NCBI GenBank assembly: GCA_017551645.1
Contig: JAFZLE010000047.1
Coordinates: 1 to 7,090, forward strand
Reading direction: 5' to 3'
DNA length: 7,090 bases
Source: Clostridia bacterium
GTDB taxonomy: Bacteria; Bacillota; Clostridia; Christensenellales; Aristaeellaceae
The position numbers and the translations under genes are program-made. Under the pieces are notes generated by a model. It had not been told where the DNA came from and made no database searches. It worked only from the letters and a program-made list of their open reading frames with translations. Position 1 is the stretch's first letter, and each line of letters begins with the position of its first letter. Of the stretch, positions 1-5,251 are shown piece after piece.

Positions 1-837
1 CGGCACCGGGCGAAGCAGGAATGAAAGCACTCTTTCGGCGGCAGTATCGACCTCCTCCATGGTCATAGTGCCGTTTGCGAGCGCTTCCTTTACGTCCCTT
101 ATCGTGTCGGGATTTCCCGGCATGCTCAGGTCGAGCCCCGCCTTTACGGCCTTGGCGCCGTGATGAACCGCGCCCCAGTCGCTCACCACCAAGCCTTTAA
201 AGCCCCAGTCGCCCCTTAGTATCTCGGTAAGCAGCATGCGGTTTTCGGAGCACCATATCGAGGAAAGCTTGTTGTAGGCGCACATCACGCTTTGGGGATC
301 TGCTATCCTGACCGCCTTCTCAAATCCGCGCAGGTATATCTCCCTGAGCGTCCTCTCGTCCACCTCCACGCTGGTGTCCATGCGGTAGGTCTCCTGGGAG
401 TTTACGGCAAAGTGCTTGAGCGAGGCGCCTATGCCTTCGTTCTCAAGTCCCTTGGCCATGTGCCCCGCGATCTCGCCCGCAAGAACGGGGTCCTCGGAGA
501 CATACTCAAAATTTCTGCCGTTAAGGGAGTTGCGCTTGATGTTGAGCCCGGGCCCAAGCAGCATCTGTTTATTCAGCCGCTTGCAGTCCTGCGCTATGGT
601 CTTTCCCATAAGTTCAGCCGCTTCGCGGCTCCACGTCGCGCCGAGCGCACACATCGAGGGCATGGTAGTGCAGTTGCTGCCCGGGGTATAGTCCCTTACG
701 CCGTGAGGCCCGTCGGAAACGTTCTTCGGCGCGATGCCGAGCCTCGGCACGCCTGCCGTAATAAGGCTCTCCGAACCTGTGAGTATCGTCGCCTTTTCCT
801 CAAGCGTCATTTGGGCAAGTATTTCTTTAACCGTCAT
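1..837 (-). CDS. Glycoside hydrolase family 3 beta-glycosidase, N-terminal part (runs off left edge)
   Basis: This is a retaining beta-glycosidase (typically a cytoplasmic beta-glucosidase or beta-xylosidase) releasing terminal sugars from oligosaccharides. I translated 279 codons by hand, open to base 1. Residues 1-20 have the usual GH3 opening (ILAQMTLEEKATILTG). They are followed by SDGPHGVR (41-48), LGPGLNIKRN (94-103), GRNFEYVSEDP (107-117), KHFAVNSQE (141-149) and GLVVSDWGAVH (215-225). The Asp of the SDW motif, residue 220, is the family nucleophile. The acid/base Glu of GH3 glucosidases lies in the C-terminal domain, outside the window. Full-length members are usually about 700-850 residues, so roughly two thirds is missing here because of the window edge, with no sign of damage. 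No signal peptide is seen. The start at 837 has a good ribosome binding site and fits the family N-terminus. The exact substrate cannot be told from this part; the adjacent fucosidase remnant suggests plant or host glycan use. Confidence 0.95.
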   Translation of the reverse strand, partial: MTVKEILAQMTLEEKATILTGSESLITAGVPRLGIAPKNVSDGPHGVRDYTPGSNCTTMPSMCALGATWSREAAELMGKTIAQDCKRLNKQMLLGPGLNIKRNSLNGRNFEYVSEDPVLAGEIAGHMAKGLENEGIGASLKHFAVNSQETYRMDTSVEVDERTLREIYLRGFEKAVRIADPQSVMCAYNKLSSIWCSENRMLLTEILRGDWGFKGLVVSDWGAVHHGAKAVKAGLDLSMPGNPDTIRDVKEALANGTMTMEEVDTAAERVLSFLLRPVP

Positions 838-845
838 GTTCTCAT

Positions 846-852
846 CCTTTCC
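846..852 (-). promoter_or_regulatory. Ribosome binding site that fixes the GH3 start
   Basis: The minus strand reads GGAAAGG, 8 nt before the ATG at 837. It matters because the frame stays open for another 42 codons upstream to an ATG at 961-963. That upstream ATG has no Shine-Dalgarno sequence, would lie about 10 nt from the predicted transcription start, and would add a basic stretch not seen in GH3 enzymes. The start at 837 is therefore preferred. Confidence 0.7.
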
Positions 853-980
853 GCGCGGCGTTCTGTCCTGCAATGCTTTTATTGTAAACCGCGCCTGGCG
901 GGAATCTGTCTTGGGGCGCGCAGCTTTCCCGATCCGGCGGACACTCGTAACCGGTTTCCTCATAGAAATGTGTTGTATTT

Positions 981-989
981 ATTATAGCA
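981..989 (-). promoter_or_regulatory. Extended -10 promoter for the GH3 gene
   Basis: On the minus strand this reads TGCTATAAT, a perfect extended -10 element (TGN plus TATAAT). No good -35 lies 16-18 nt upstream (GGGATA at 17 nt), as is usual for extended -10 promoters, which depend less on the -35. Transcription would start near 974, giving a leader of about 137 nt before the ATG at 837. The promoter sits directly after the second stop codon of the fucosidase remnant, so the GH3 gene can be expressed on its own. Confidence 0.55.
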
Positions 990-999
990 CATATCAGGT

Positions 1000-1191
1000 T
1001 CAATATCCCATGGAATGTTCAGATTCCGCTCCCCCGTACTCGGCATTGGGTTTTCGGAAGTACGACTGCGCCCACTCTGCATAGTCGCGCACCTTCTGCC
1101 CTTTATACTCGCCTCTCAGCAGCTAATAAAGCCCCCAATGCACCATCATGCCGTATTGAGCGTTTTTAAACCATTCATGCGCAGTAGTCAA
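1000..1191 (-). pseudogene. GH29 alpha-L-fucosidase, decayed 5' fragment
   Basis: The minus strand, read from TTG at 1191, gives EWFKNAQYGMMVHWGLY, a TAG stop at codon 23 (1123-1125), then in the same frame LLRGEYKGQKVRDYAEWAQ and SYFRKPNAEYG. It ends at TGA, codon 64 (1000-1002). Both halves match the N-terminal pattern of GH29 alpha-L-fucosidases (WFxxAKFGMFIHWGLYS, then EW). The His of HWG (codon 18) and probably the Glu-Trp pair (codons 39-40) are the fucose-contacting positions known in the family. GH29 enzymes are about 400-500 residues long, so the barrel core and the catalytic Asp are gone. After codon 53 the family resemblance stops in all three frames. A good ribosome binding site and a 42-nt gap after the upstream gene show it was once the next gene of that operon. 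TAG recoding is unlikely because the neighbouring MATE gene ends at TAG with normal length. A sequencing error could explain the TAG but not the truncation. Confidence 0.85.
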
Positions 1192-1199
1192 GTCTTTTT

Positions 1200-1204
1200 C
1201 CTCC
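1200..1204 (-). promoter_or_regulatory. Ribosome binding site of the fucosidase remnant (TTG start)
   Basis: GGAGG on the minus strand lies 8 nt before TTG at 1191. No ATG or GTG lies in frame between this site and the GH29-like sequence, so TTG is the probable original start. Its intact state suggests that the gene decayed recently. Confidence 0.55.
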
Positions 1205-1233
1205 GATAATAAAGTCTACCGTTATTTCTCTCT

Positions 1234-3372
1234 TCATGCCAAAGGTTTCCTGAACGGCATGCATACATAGTAATCCCCGCTCACATTTTCGGCTATATAA
1301 TGCTCTTCATGCCCTTCGGTCCCTGCCAGGCGCCAGGTCTGTCTGTCCGGCAGTATGTCGATGCAGTCCGCGCGCTTCACGTCGGCGGCGTTCACGAACC
1401 CGCAGGTCTTTATACAGTATGTCTCGGGGTAAAACAGCACGGTGGCGTTTTTCAGGCCGCTGATACGAATGACCCTGCGGTAATACCCGCTGACCGGGGG
1501 CATCTCCTTTACGGAAACCACGCCTGTATCCTGCTGTACAAATAAGCGGCATTCACGATGCTCGCAGCGGCTGAAACGACAGCGGGCAAGCCCGCCGCAC
1601 AGCTCTGTTTCGCCGCAGTCCAGAATCGGCGCGCCCTGAGGAAAGCCGACCAGCGTATCGGTCGTGGTGTCGGGATTATGCACGGAAAAAATGAACGCGT
1701 TGTTATTTCGGCTGATCGTCATCGCAGGCGCCTTGGCGTTCGTTTTCCGTTCATGCCGGAAAGTGTACCCGAATCGCTCCGCCGCAAGCAACAGACTTGA
1801 AGGGTCAGCGGCGATGTCTGCCTTTTCTACCGTTTTCCCTGTGTCAATGGAAGAAAGCCGGTCCGCCGTGCCGTAGAAGATGACCCTTCCGCCGCGCTGC
1901 GCAAATGAAGCAAGGCGCTCCTGCGCCGCGCCGTTTGGCTGAACGGGAGATATGAGTACACTGTCGGCGAATAAAGACAGCGGCAGTTTCATAAAGATAT
2001 CGGCTGAAACCACGCAGTTGAGCGGGAAGCCGCTGTTGATGGCGCCGCATACGAACATATCGCCGTAATACATCTCCGACAAAAGCTGTTCTGTATCCGC
2101 CGTGGCGTATTCGCGCATTGGATAGACCCATACGAAAGGCGCAGGCCGGTCAGCGCAATCCTTCTCAGCCTTCATCAGATGCGGCAGCGGTTCATATACG
2201 CAGGAATCGGGCATATCTCCGAAGGAATTGTCGACGGTCAGAATGTTCAGCGTGCCCGCGGACTCCGCGTTCCCTTTTTCATCTATCCTCGATACCGCCA
2301 TAGGCAGATAGATATCGTGAGGCTGGCCGTTGTAGCGGTCATACCACGGGGAGTTGGCCCACCAGGGGTCATGGATGTAAAAGCGGAATTTGATGGGGTG
2401 CTCCGGCAGTTCGCAGATCCGTGTCATGTGCCCCATCAGCTCCAGGCCGTAATTGCCGTTCAGCGCGGCCCACGGCGAGTTGGGAGGCGGTGTGATATCC
2501 AGGCCTGCCCTGTGCAGATCATAAATGGGGACCCCGTCCGTCGCGTAATCGATCCCCACCGAATTGTTGGTGCCTCTGGTCTCGACAGGGAAGGAACATT
2601 CCTTGCGGAAAAGTGTCCAAAAATCGAGTACCTTTTTCTTTGTTGCGGCGAGTTTTTCCGGGTAAAAGCGCTCGCCGTCAAATATCTTTCCGGTTTTCGA
2701 CCATGGGTCCGCGCTGAACCCCAGCCCGTTGGACAGCCAGAGATAATCGAAACCCATATCGCCCAGGTAGCGCTGTGACTGCTTTCCCAGGAAAGTACCG
2801 AAGTGTGTGCCCGCCGGTATCCCGCTGGGGTACGCGGCATAAGGGCGGTCATCGCTGTTTAAAACGGCAGTAGCGTCGATAAAACCGAAGCTGTCCAGTT
2901 TTTGACCTGAAGTGATCTCGGGATGCCGTTTGTATTTAAAATCCGATACCGCGAATTCGGGACCGATATCAAAGGTGGCGCCGACCCGGATCCTGCAGCC
3001 GCACGCCTTTTGGCCTTCCCGCTTCAGAATGCGGACGACAGTCTTCAGGATCTCATAGGTCATGACAGGCGGATCCTTCGTGTACAGCCGCTTTTTTGCG
3101 TGCAGGTTGAGCATCGGCGGGTCGTTTTCGTCAGCCGGCGGATTGTTCGCCGTGCCCAGATAACAGCCCCACTCGAAGCTTTTCGAAAGGTCGCCGGCGT
3201 AATCCAGTATCTCGCTCCCGTCCCCTGCCCACAGGAGAATGGAAACGTCTTCTCTGTGCTTCAGTAAAGGCTTCCACTGTTCAAATACGCCGGCGCAGAC
3301 CCGTTCGATGTATTCGGGGGTCATTATCCGAAACGGTTTGAGGCTCATCTCCAACGTGACGGATCGGAACAT
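1234..3372 (-). CDS. Unassigned 712-residue protein, probable carbohydrate-active enzyme
   Basis: I cannot assign a named family. From memory, similar proteins of about 700 residues opening with a TLEMSLKPF-like motif occur as hypothetical proteins in Paenibacillus and other Firmicutes. Visible layout: residues 1-400 are rich in Trp, Tyr and acids, with motifs ILLWAGDGSEILDY (45-58), GFDYLWLSNGLGFS (207-220), GVPIYDLHRAGLDI (280-293), SPWAALNGNYGLELMGHMTR (299-318) and FYIHDPWWANSPWYDRYNG (331-349). This would suit a glycosidase barrel. Residues about 460-505 (LPLSLFADSVLISPV, then LASFAQRGGRVIFYGTAD) resemble the glutamine-amidotransferase-like middle domain of GH42 galactosidases. Residues about 550-712 look beta-rich, like an accessory sandwich. 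No signal peptide or membrane segment is seen, so it should act in the cytoplasm. AGGAGG 8 nt before the ATG supports the start; the stop is TGA. It lies 42 nt upstream of the GH29 remnant, which fits a glycan-breakdown operon. The enzymatic role is inference. Confidence 0.8.
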   Translation of the reverse strand: MFRSVTLEMSLKPFRIMTPEYIERVCAGVFEQWKPLLKHREDVSILLWAGDGSEILDYAGDLSKSFEWGCYLGTANNPPADENDPPMLNLHAKKRLYTKDPPVMTYEILKTVVRILKREGQKACGCRIRVGATFDIGPEFAVSDFKYKRHPEITSGQKLDSFGFIDATAVLNSDDRPYAAYPSGIPAGTHFGTFLGKQSQRYLGDMGFDYLWLSNGLGFSADPWSKTGKIFDGERFYPEKLAATKKKVLDFWTLFRKECSFPVETRGTNNSVGIDYATDGVPIYDLHRAGLDITPPPNSPWAALNGNYGLELMGHMTRICELPEHPIKFRFYIHDPWWANSPWYDRYNGQPHDIYLPMAVSRIDEKGNAESAGTLNILTVDNSFGDMPDSCVYEPLPHLMKAEKDCADRPAPFVWVYPMREYATADTEQLLSEMYYGDMFVCGAINSGFPLNCVVSADIFMKLPLSLFADSVLISPVQPNGAAQERLASFAQRGGRVIFYGTADRLSSIDTGKTVEKADIAADPSSLLLAAERFGYTFRHERKTNAKAPAMTISRNNNAFIFSVHNPDTTTDTLVGFPQGAPILDCGETELCGGLARCRFSRCEHRECRLFVQQDTGVVSVKEMPPVSGYYRRVIRISGLKNATVLFYPETYCIKTCGFVNAADVKRADCIDILPDRQTWRLAGTEGHEEHYIAENVSGDYYVCMPFRKPLA

Positions 3373-3466
3373 GGCACAGCCCTCCTCTTACCTGTCATTG
3401 ATAACATTGCGCCCATTCGGGTATTCTTCAGCATGGCTCGCGTTCCCATCCCTCGGAGCTAAGATG

Positions 3467-3495
3467 GATACACCTTATCGCGGAAGCTCATTCAA
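3467..3495 (-). promoter_or_regulatory. Possible promoter for the 712-residue gene
   Basis: The minus strand has TTGAAT (3490-3495), a 17-nt spacer, and TGTATC (3467-3472). The -35 is fair and the -10 matches only three of six consensus bases. It would give a leader of about 90 nt. A perfect palindrome abuts the -35, which is where an operator could sit. This is the best pair I found in the spacer, but it is weak. Confidence 0.25.
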
Positions 3496-3504
3496 TGTAT
3501 ACAT
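3495..3504. repeat. Perfect 10-bp palindrome ATGTATACAT, operator candidate
   Basis: ATGTATACAT is its own reverse complement and overlaps a second palindrome, ACATATGT (3501-3508). It touches the putative -35 of the 712-residue gene and lies next to the nested inverted repeat. Position and symmetry fit a binding site for a dimeric regulator. Which regulator cannot be told. Confidence 0.4.
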
Positions 3505-3506
3505 AT

Positions 3507-3560
3507 GTCTGTTTGTTTTCCGGGCACGCGGTGCCGTACTTCTAAGACCTGCAAACAGAC
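3507..3560. repeat. Nested inverted repeat (9-bp outer stem, 5-bp inner hairpin)
   Basis: GTCTGTTTG (3507-3515) pairs perfectly with CAAACAGAC (3552-3560). Between them GGCAC (3523-3527) pairs with GTGCC (3531-3535) around a 3-nt loop. The structure begins 17 nt after the MATE stop codon and precedes the 712-residue gene. There is no T run on either side, so it is not a standard intrinsic terminator. It may be an RNA structure protecting or ending the MATE transcript, or a regulator site in DNA. Confidence 0.5.
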
Positions 3561-3561
3561 A

Positions 3562-3573
3562 GCAAGCGCTTTC
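3562..3573. promoter_or_regulatory. cre-like / LacI-family operator-like palindrome
   Basis: GCAAGCGCTTTC holds the perfect palindrome AAGCGCTT. It resembles catabolite-responsive elements and LacI-family operators (pattern TGNAANCGNTNNCA), with mismatches at the outermost bases. It lies within 12 bases of the MATE stop and about 190 bases upstream of the 712-residue gene. A CcpA or LacI-type site would suit a sugar gene, but the match is incomplete and the distance is large. Confidence 0.3.
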
Positions 3574-3576
3574 CCC

Positions 3577-4974
3577 CTAATCGGCCAGTGCCTTTTTCCA
3601 ATGCCCGCTCCTGAAGCGGAGTCCCATGAGCACACATCTGGCGGCGTTGTCCAGGCACATGCACACGACCGCCTCTGGCAGACCCAAACCGAACGCTCTG
3701 ATCAGCAGATAAACCCCCAGCGTCCGGATGCCCCAGTTGCACGCCGCGGTAATGTAGAAAGGCCATTTCGTATCGCCGGCTCCGCGCAGTGCTCCTGCGA
3801 ATATCCATGCAGCTGTCTGAACGGGCTGGATGAATGCGACGATGCGCAGACATTTTTTCGCCAGCGCGATCGCGTCTTCATCGGGCGTGATGATGCGCAC
3901 CAGCGGATCGGCGAAAACATACAACATGACGCCGGCAAACGACATGACCGCGGCGCCGATGCCGATGGTATAATGCGTGTAGCGCACGGCAAGCTCGGGT
4001 TTTTTTGCGCCGAGGGACTGCCCGACCAGCGTCGTCACAGCCGTGGCGAATGCGAAGGCGGGCATGTAGGACATCGACTCGCATGTGGAGTATACGGAAT
4101 TCGCCGCGAAGACCACCGTGCCCAGGGATGCCACGCAGCGCGTTACCACAATGCCCGCGAATGACATGCAGAACCGTTCCAGCATAGCGGGAACGGACAG
4201 CTTGACCACACGGTTGATCACATTAAGATCTGGCTTGAAGGAATCCCGCGGGGATATGCGGGTGGGTCCGTTTTTGACAAACAGTAAGCACAGCAGCGTA
4301 AGTCCCCCGATCAGCCAGCTGACGCCCGTGGATACAGCCGCGCCTGTAACGCCCCAGCCCGCGCCGGGCATCGGTATCTGAGACCCGAGCAGACTGACGG
4401 TATGGGGCCGGTTGATCAGCAGATAATTGCCGACGATGTTGAAAATGTTCACGAATATGTTGACCCTGAGCGGCGTCTTGGTATCGCCCAGGCCCCGGAA
4501 CACGGAACCCAGCACCATGATCGCCATTGTGAAGATCCTGAACGCCGACGTGATCAGCAGATACGCCGAGGCTTTATCCATTATCTCCTCCTCGGCGCCC
4601 ATCCAGCGGGGAATATGCCGGTGAAGCGCACAGGTCATAAGGGCGATGGGCAAGCCCACGCAGACGAGCAGAATGACGGCGTGCCGGATATAGGCTTTCG
4701 CAGCTTCATAATTCTTTGCGCCGACGCTGCGCGCCACATAGGCCGTCAGGCCCGTGCCCAGCGCCATGATGACGCCGTTGAACAAGAATACAAACGAATT
4801 GCTGATGGATATGGAAGCCGTCGCCTGAACGCCCAGCGCCCCGACCATGGCCGTATCGGCAAATGAAACGAATGTCGAAAGTATCTGCTCAAGGAAGAGC
4901 GGCCACGAAAGGAAAAAGATGATTTTGAACGGTGAGATGCTGTCGTCTGTCAGATCGATCCTTCTCTTTGCCAT
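3577..4974 (-). CDS. MATE family efflux transporter
   Basis: This is an inner-membrane exporter that moves drugs, toxins or metabolites outward in exchange for Na+ or H+. At 465 residues it has the normal MATE length, and about 12 hydrophobic segments can be traced in two related halves. The first half opens with SWPLFLEQILSTFVSFADTA (23-42) followed by MVGALG, the MATE signature around helix 1. Duplicated signatures FRGLGDTKTP (159-168) and LRGAGDTKWP (396-405) mark equivalent loops of the two halves, and SVPAMLERF (260-268) opens the second half. The start has GGAAGGAGA about 6 nt upstream and a good promoter. The stop is TAG. The gene stands alone: 277 bp separate it from LysR and 204 bp from the next gene, both spacers with structure. 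Substrate cannot be predicted from sequence in this family. Confidence 0.95.
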   Translation of the reverse strand: MAKRRIDLTDDSISPFKIIFFLSWPLFLEQILSTFVSFADTAMVGALGVQATASISISNSFVFLFNGVIMALGTGLTAYVARSVGAKNYEAAKAYIRHAVILLVCVGLPIALMTCALHRHIPRWMGAEEEIMDKASAYLLITSAFRIFTMAIMVLGSVFRGLGDTKTPLRVNIFVNIFNIVGNYLLINRPHTVSLLGSQIPMPGAGWGVTGAAVSTGVSWLIGGLTLLCLLFVKNGPTRISPRDSFKPDLNVINRVVKLSVPAMLERFCMSFAGIVVTRCVASLGTVVFAANSVYSTCESMSYMPAFAFATAVTTLVGQSLGAKKPELAVRYTHYTIGIGAAVMSFAGVMLYVFADPLVRIITPDEDAIALAKKCLRIVAFIQPVQTAAWIFAGALRGAGDTKWPFYITAACNWGIRTLGVYLLIRAFGLGLPEAVVCMCLDNAARCVLMGLRFRSGHWKKALAD

Positions 4975-4989
4975 ACAGCATCTCCTTCC

Positions 4990-5006
4990 ATCAATTATTC
5001 ATTGAT
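4990..5006. promoter_or_regulatory. Operator-like inverted repeat over the MATE transcription start
   Basis: ATCAAT (4990-4995) and ATTGAT (5001-5006) form perfect 6-bp arms around a 5-nt spacer. The dyad sits between the -10 and the ribosome binding site, over the expected start point near 5002. A repressor bound there would block transcription. The arms are AT-only apart from one GC pair each, so chance is possible. Confidence 0.4.
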
Positions 5007-5008
5007 TT

Positions 5009-5037
5009 ACTATAAACGATATTCGCCGTAAATGCAA
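5009..5037 (-). promoter_or_regulatory. Promoter of the MATE gene
   Basis: The minus strand reads TTGCAT (5032-5037), a 17-nt spacer, and TATAGT (5009-5014). These match the sigma-A consensus at four and five of six bases with ideal spacing. The leader would be about 28 nt, and the start codon follows a strong ribosome binding site. Confidence 0.65.
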
Positions 5038-5096
5038 GATGCGGTTTTCAGTTTAAAAGGACTGCAGCCGCAATAATTCTTAACCGACTTACGCAT
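5010..5096 (-). CDS. Possible 28-residue small ORF upstream of MATE
   Basis: ATG at 5094-5096 opens 28 codons, beginning MRKSVKNYCGCSPFK, and ends in TAG at 5010-5012. GGAGGG (5105-5110) lies 8 nt before the ATG, a good spacing. The peptide is basic with three Cys and matches nothing I know. Its end overlaps the MATE -10, so it cannot be on the transcript from that promoter; it would need an upstream start or read-through from LysR. It may be a leader peptide or simply chance. Confidence 0.2.
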   Translation of the reverse strand: MRKSVKNYCGCSPFKLKTASCIYGEYRL

Positions 5097-5141
5097 CGCG
5101 GGAGCCCTCCGCACTTTTTCTTTCTGTACGGTTGACACACT

Positions 5142-5173
5142 AAAGCATCGGCAGGAAATCAAAAGCATTGGCA
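5142..5173 (+). repeat. Two imperfect direct repeats, 20-bp period
   Basis: AAAGCATCGGCA (5142-5153) and AAAGCATTGGCA (5162-5173) match at 11 of 12 bases and are spaced two helical turns apart. GGAAATC follows the first copy (5154-5160) and recurs at 5192-5198 within the adjacent near-palindrome. Repeats on one face of the helix can be regulator half-sites. They lie about 105-135 bp upstream of the MATE -35. Confidence 0.3.
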
Positions 5174-5178
5174 AAGCA

Positions 5179-5203
5179 GCTAAGAATTGCCGGAAATCTT
5201 AGC
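5179..5203. repeat. 25-bp near-palindrome downstream of LysR
   Basis: GCTAAGA (5179-5185) pairs perfectly with TCTTAGC (5197-5203); the interior has TT/AA pairing and a central CCGG. It lies about 50 bp past the LysR stop on the minus strand. As RNA it could be a hairpin at the end of the LysR transcript, but no T run follows, so an intrinsic terminator is not supported. An operator is equally possible. Confidence 0.35.
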
Positions 5204-5251
5204 AGAAACCCAAAATAAATCACTGGGCATAGAATGGGAAGTGAAAAATCA

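Noticed and set aside
961..963. Upstream in-frame ATG as the GH3 start.
   Set aside because: It has no ribosome binding site, lies about 10 nt from the predicted transcript start, and adds 42 basic residues absent from GH3 enzymes.
292..987. A 231-codon open frame on the plus strand.
   Set aside because: It is antisense to the GH3 gene, whose minus-strand translation carries all the family motifs. The plus-strand product matches nothing and lacks a ribosome binding site.
1123..1125. TAG recoding (an alternative genetic code) as the reason for the stop in the GH29 frame.
   Set aside because: The MATE gene ends at TAG at its normal family length, so TAG acts as a stop here. The GH29 frame is also truncated further on by TGA.
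2179..2778. A 199-codon plus-strand open frame.
   Set aside because: It lies opposite the 712-residue gene, in a GC-rich stretch with few stops, and has no recognisable domain or ribosome binding site.
3505..4164. A 219-codon plus-strand open frame, rich in His, Arg and Gln.
   Set aside because: It is the antisense shadow of the C-terminal half of the MATE gene; the composition is what reversed membrane-protein codons give.
5098..5125. GC-rich hairpin followed by TTTTTCTTTC on the plus strand, terminator-like.
   Set aside because: The stem is only five pairs with one G-T pair, and no plus-strand gene lies upstream. The same bases serve as the ribosome binding site of the possible small ORF.
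5132..5160. Perfect TTGACA on the plus strand as a -35.
   Set aside because: No acceptable -10 follows at 16-18 nt (GAAATC or similar), and no plus-strand gene lies downstream before the LysR gene in antisense.
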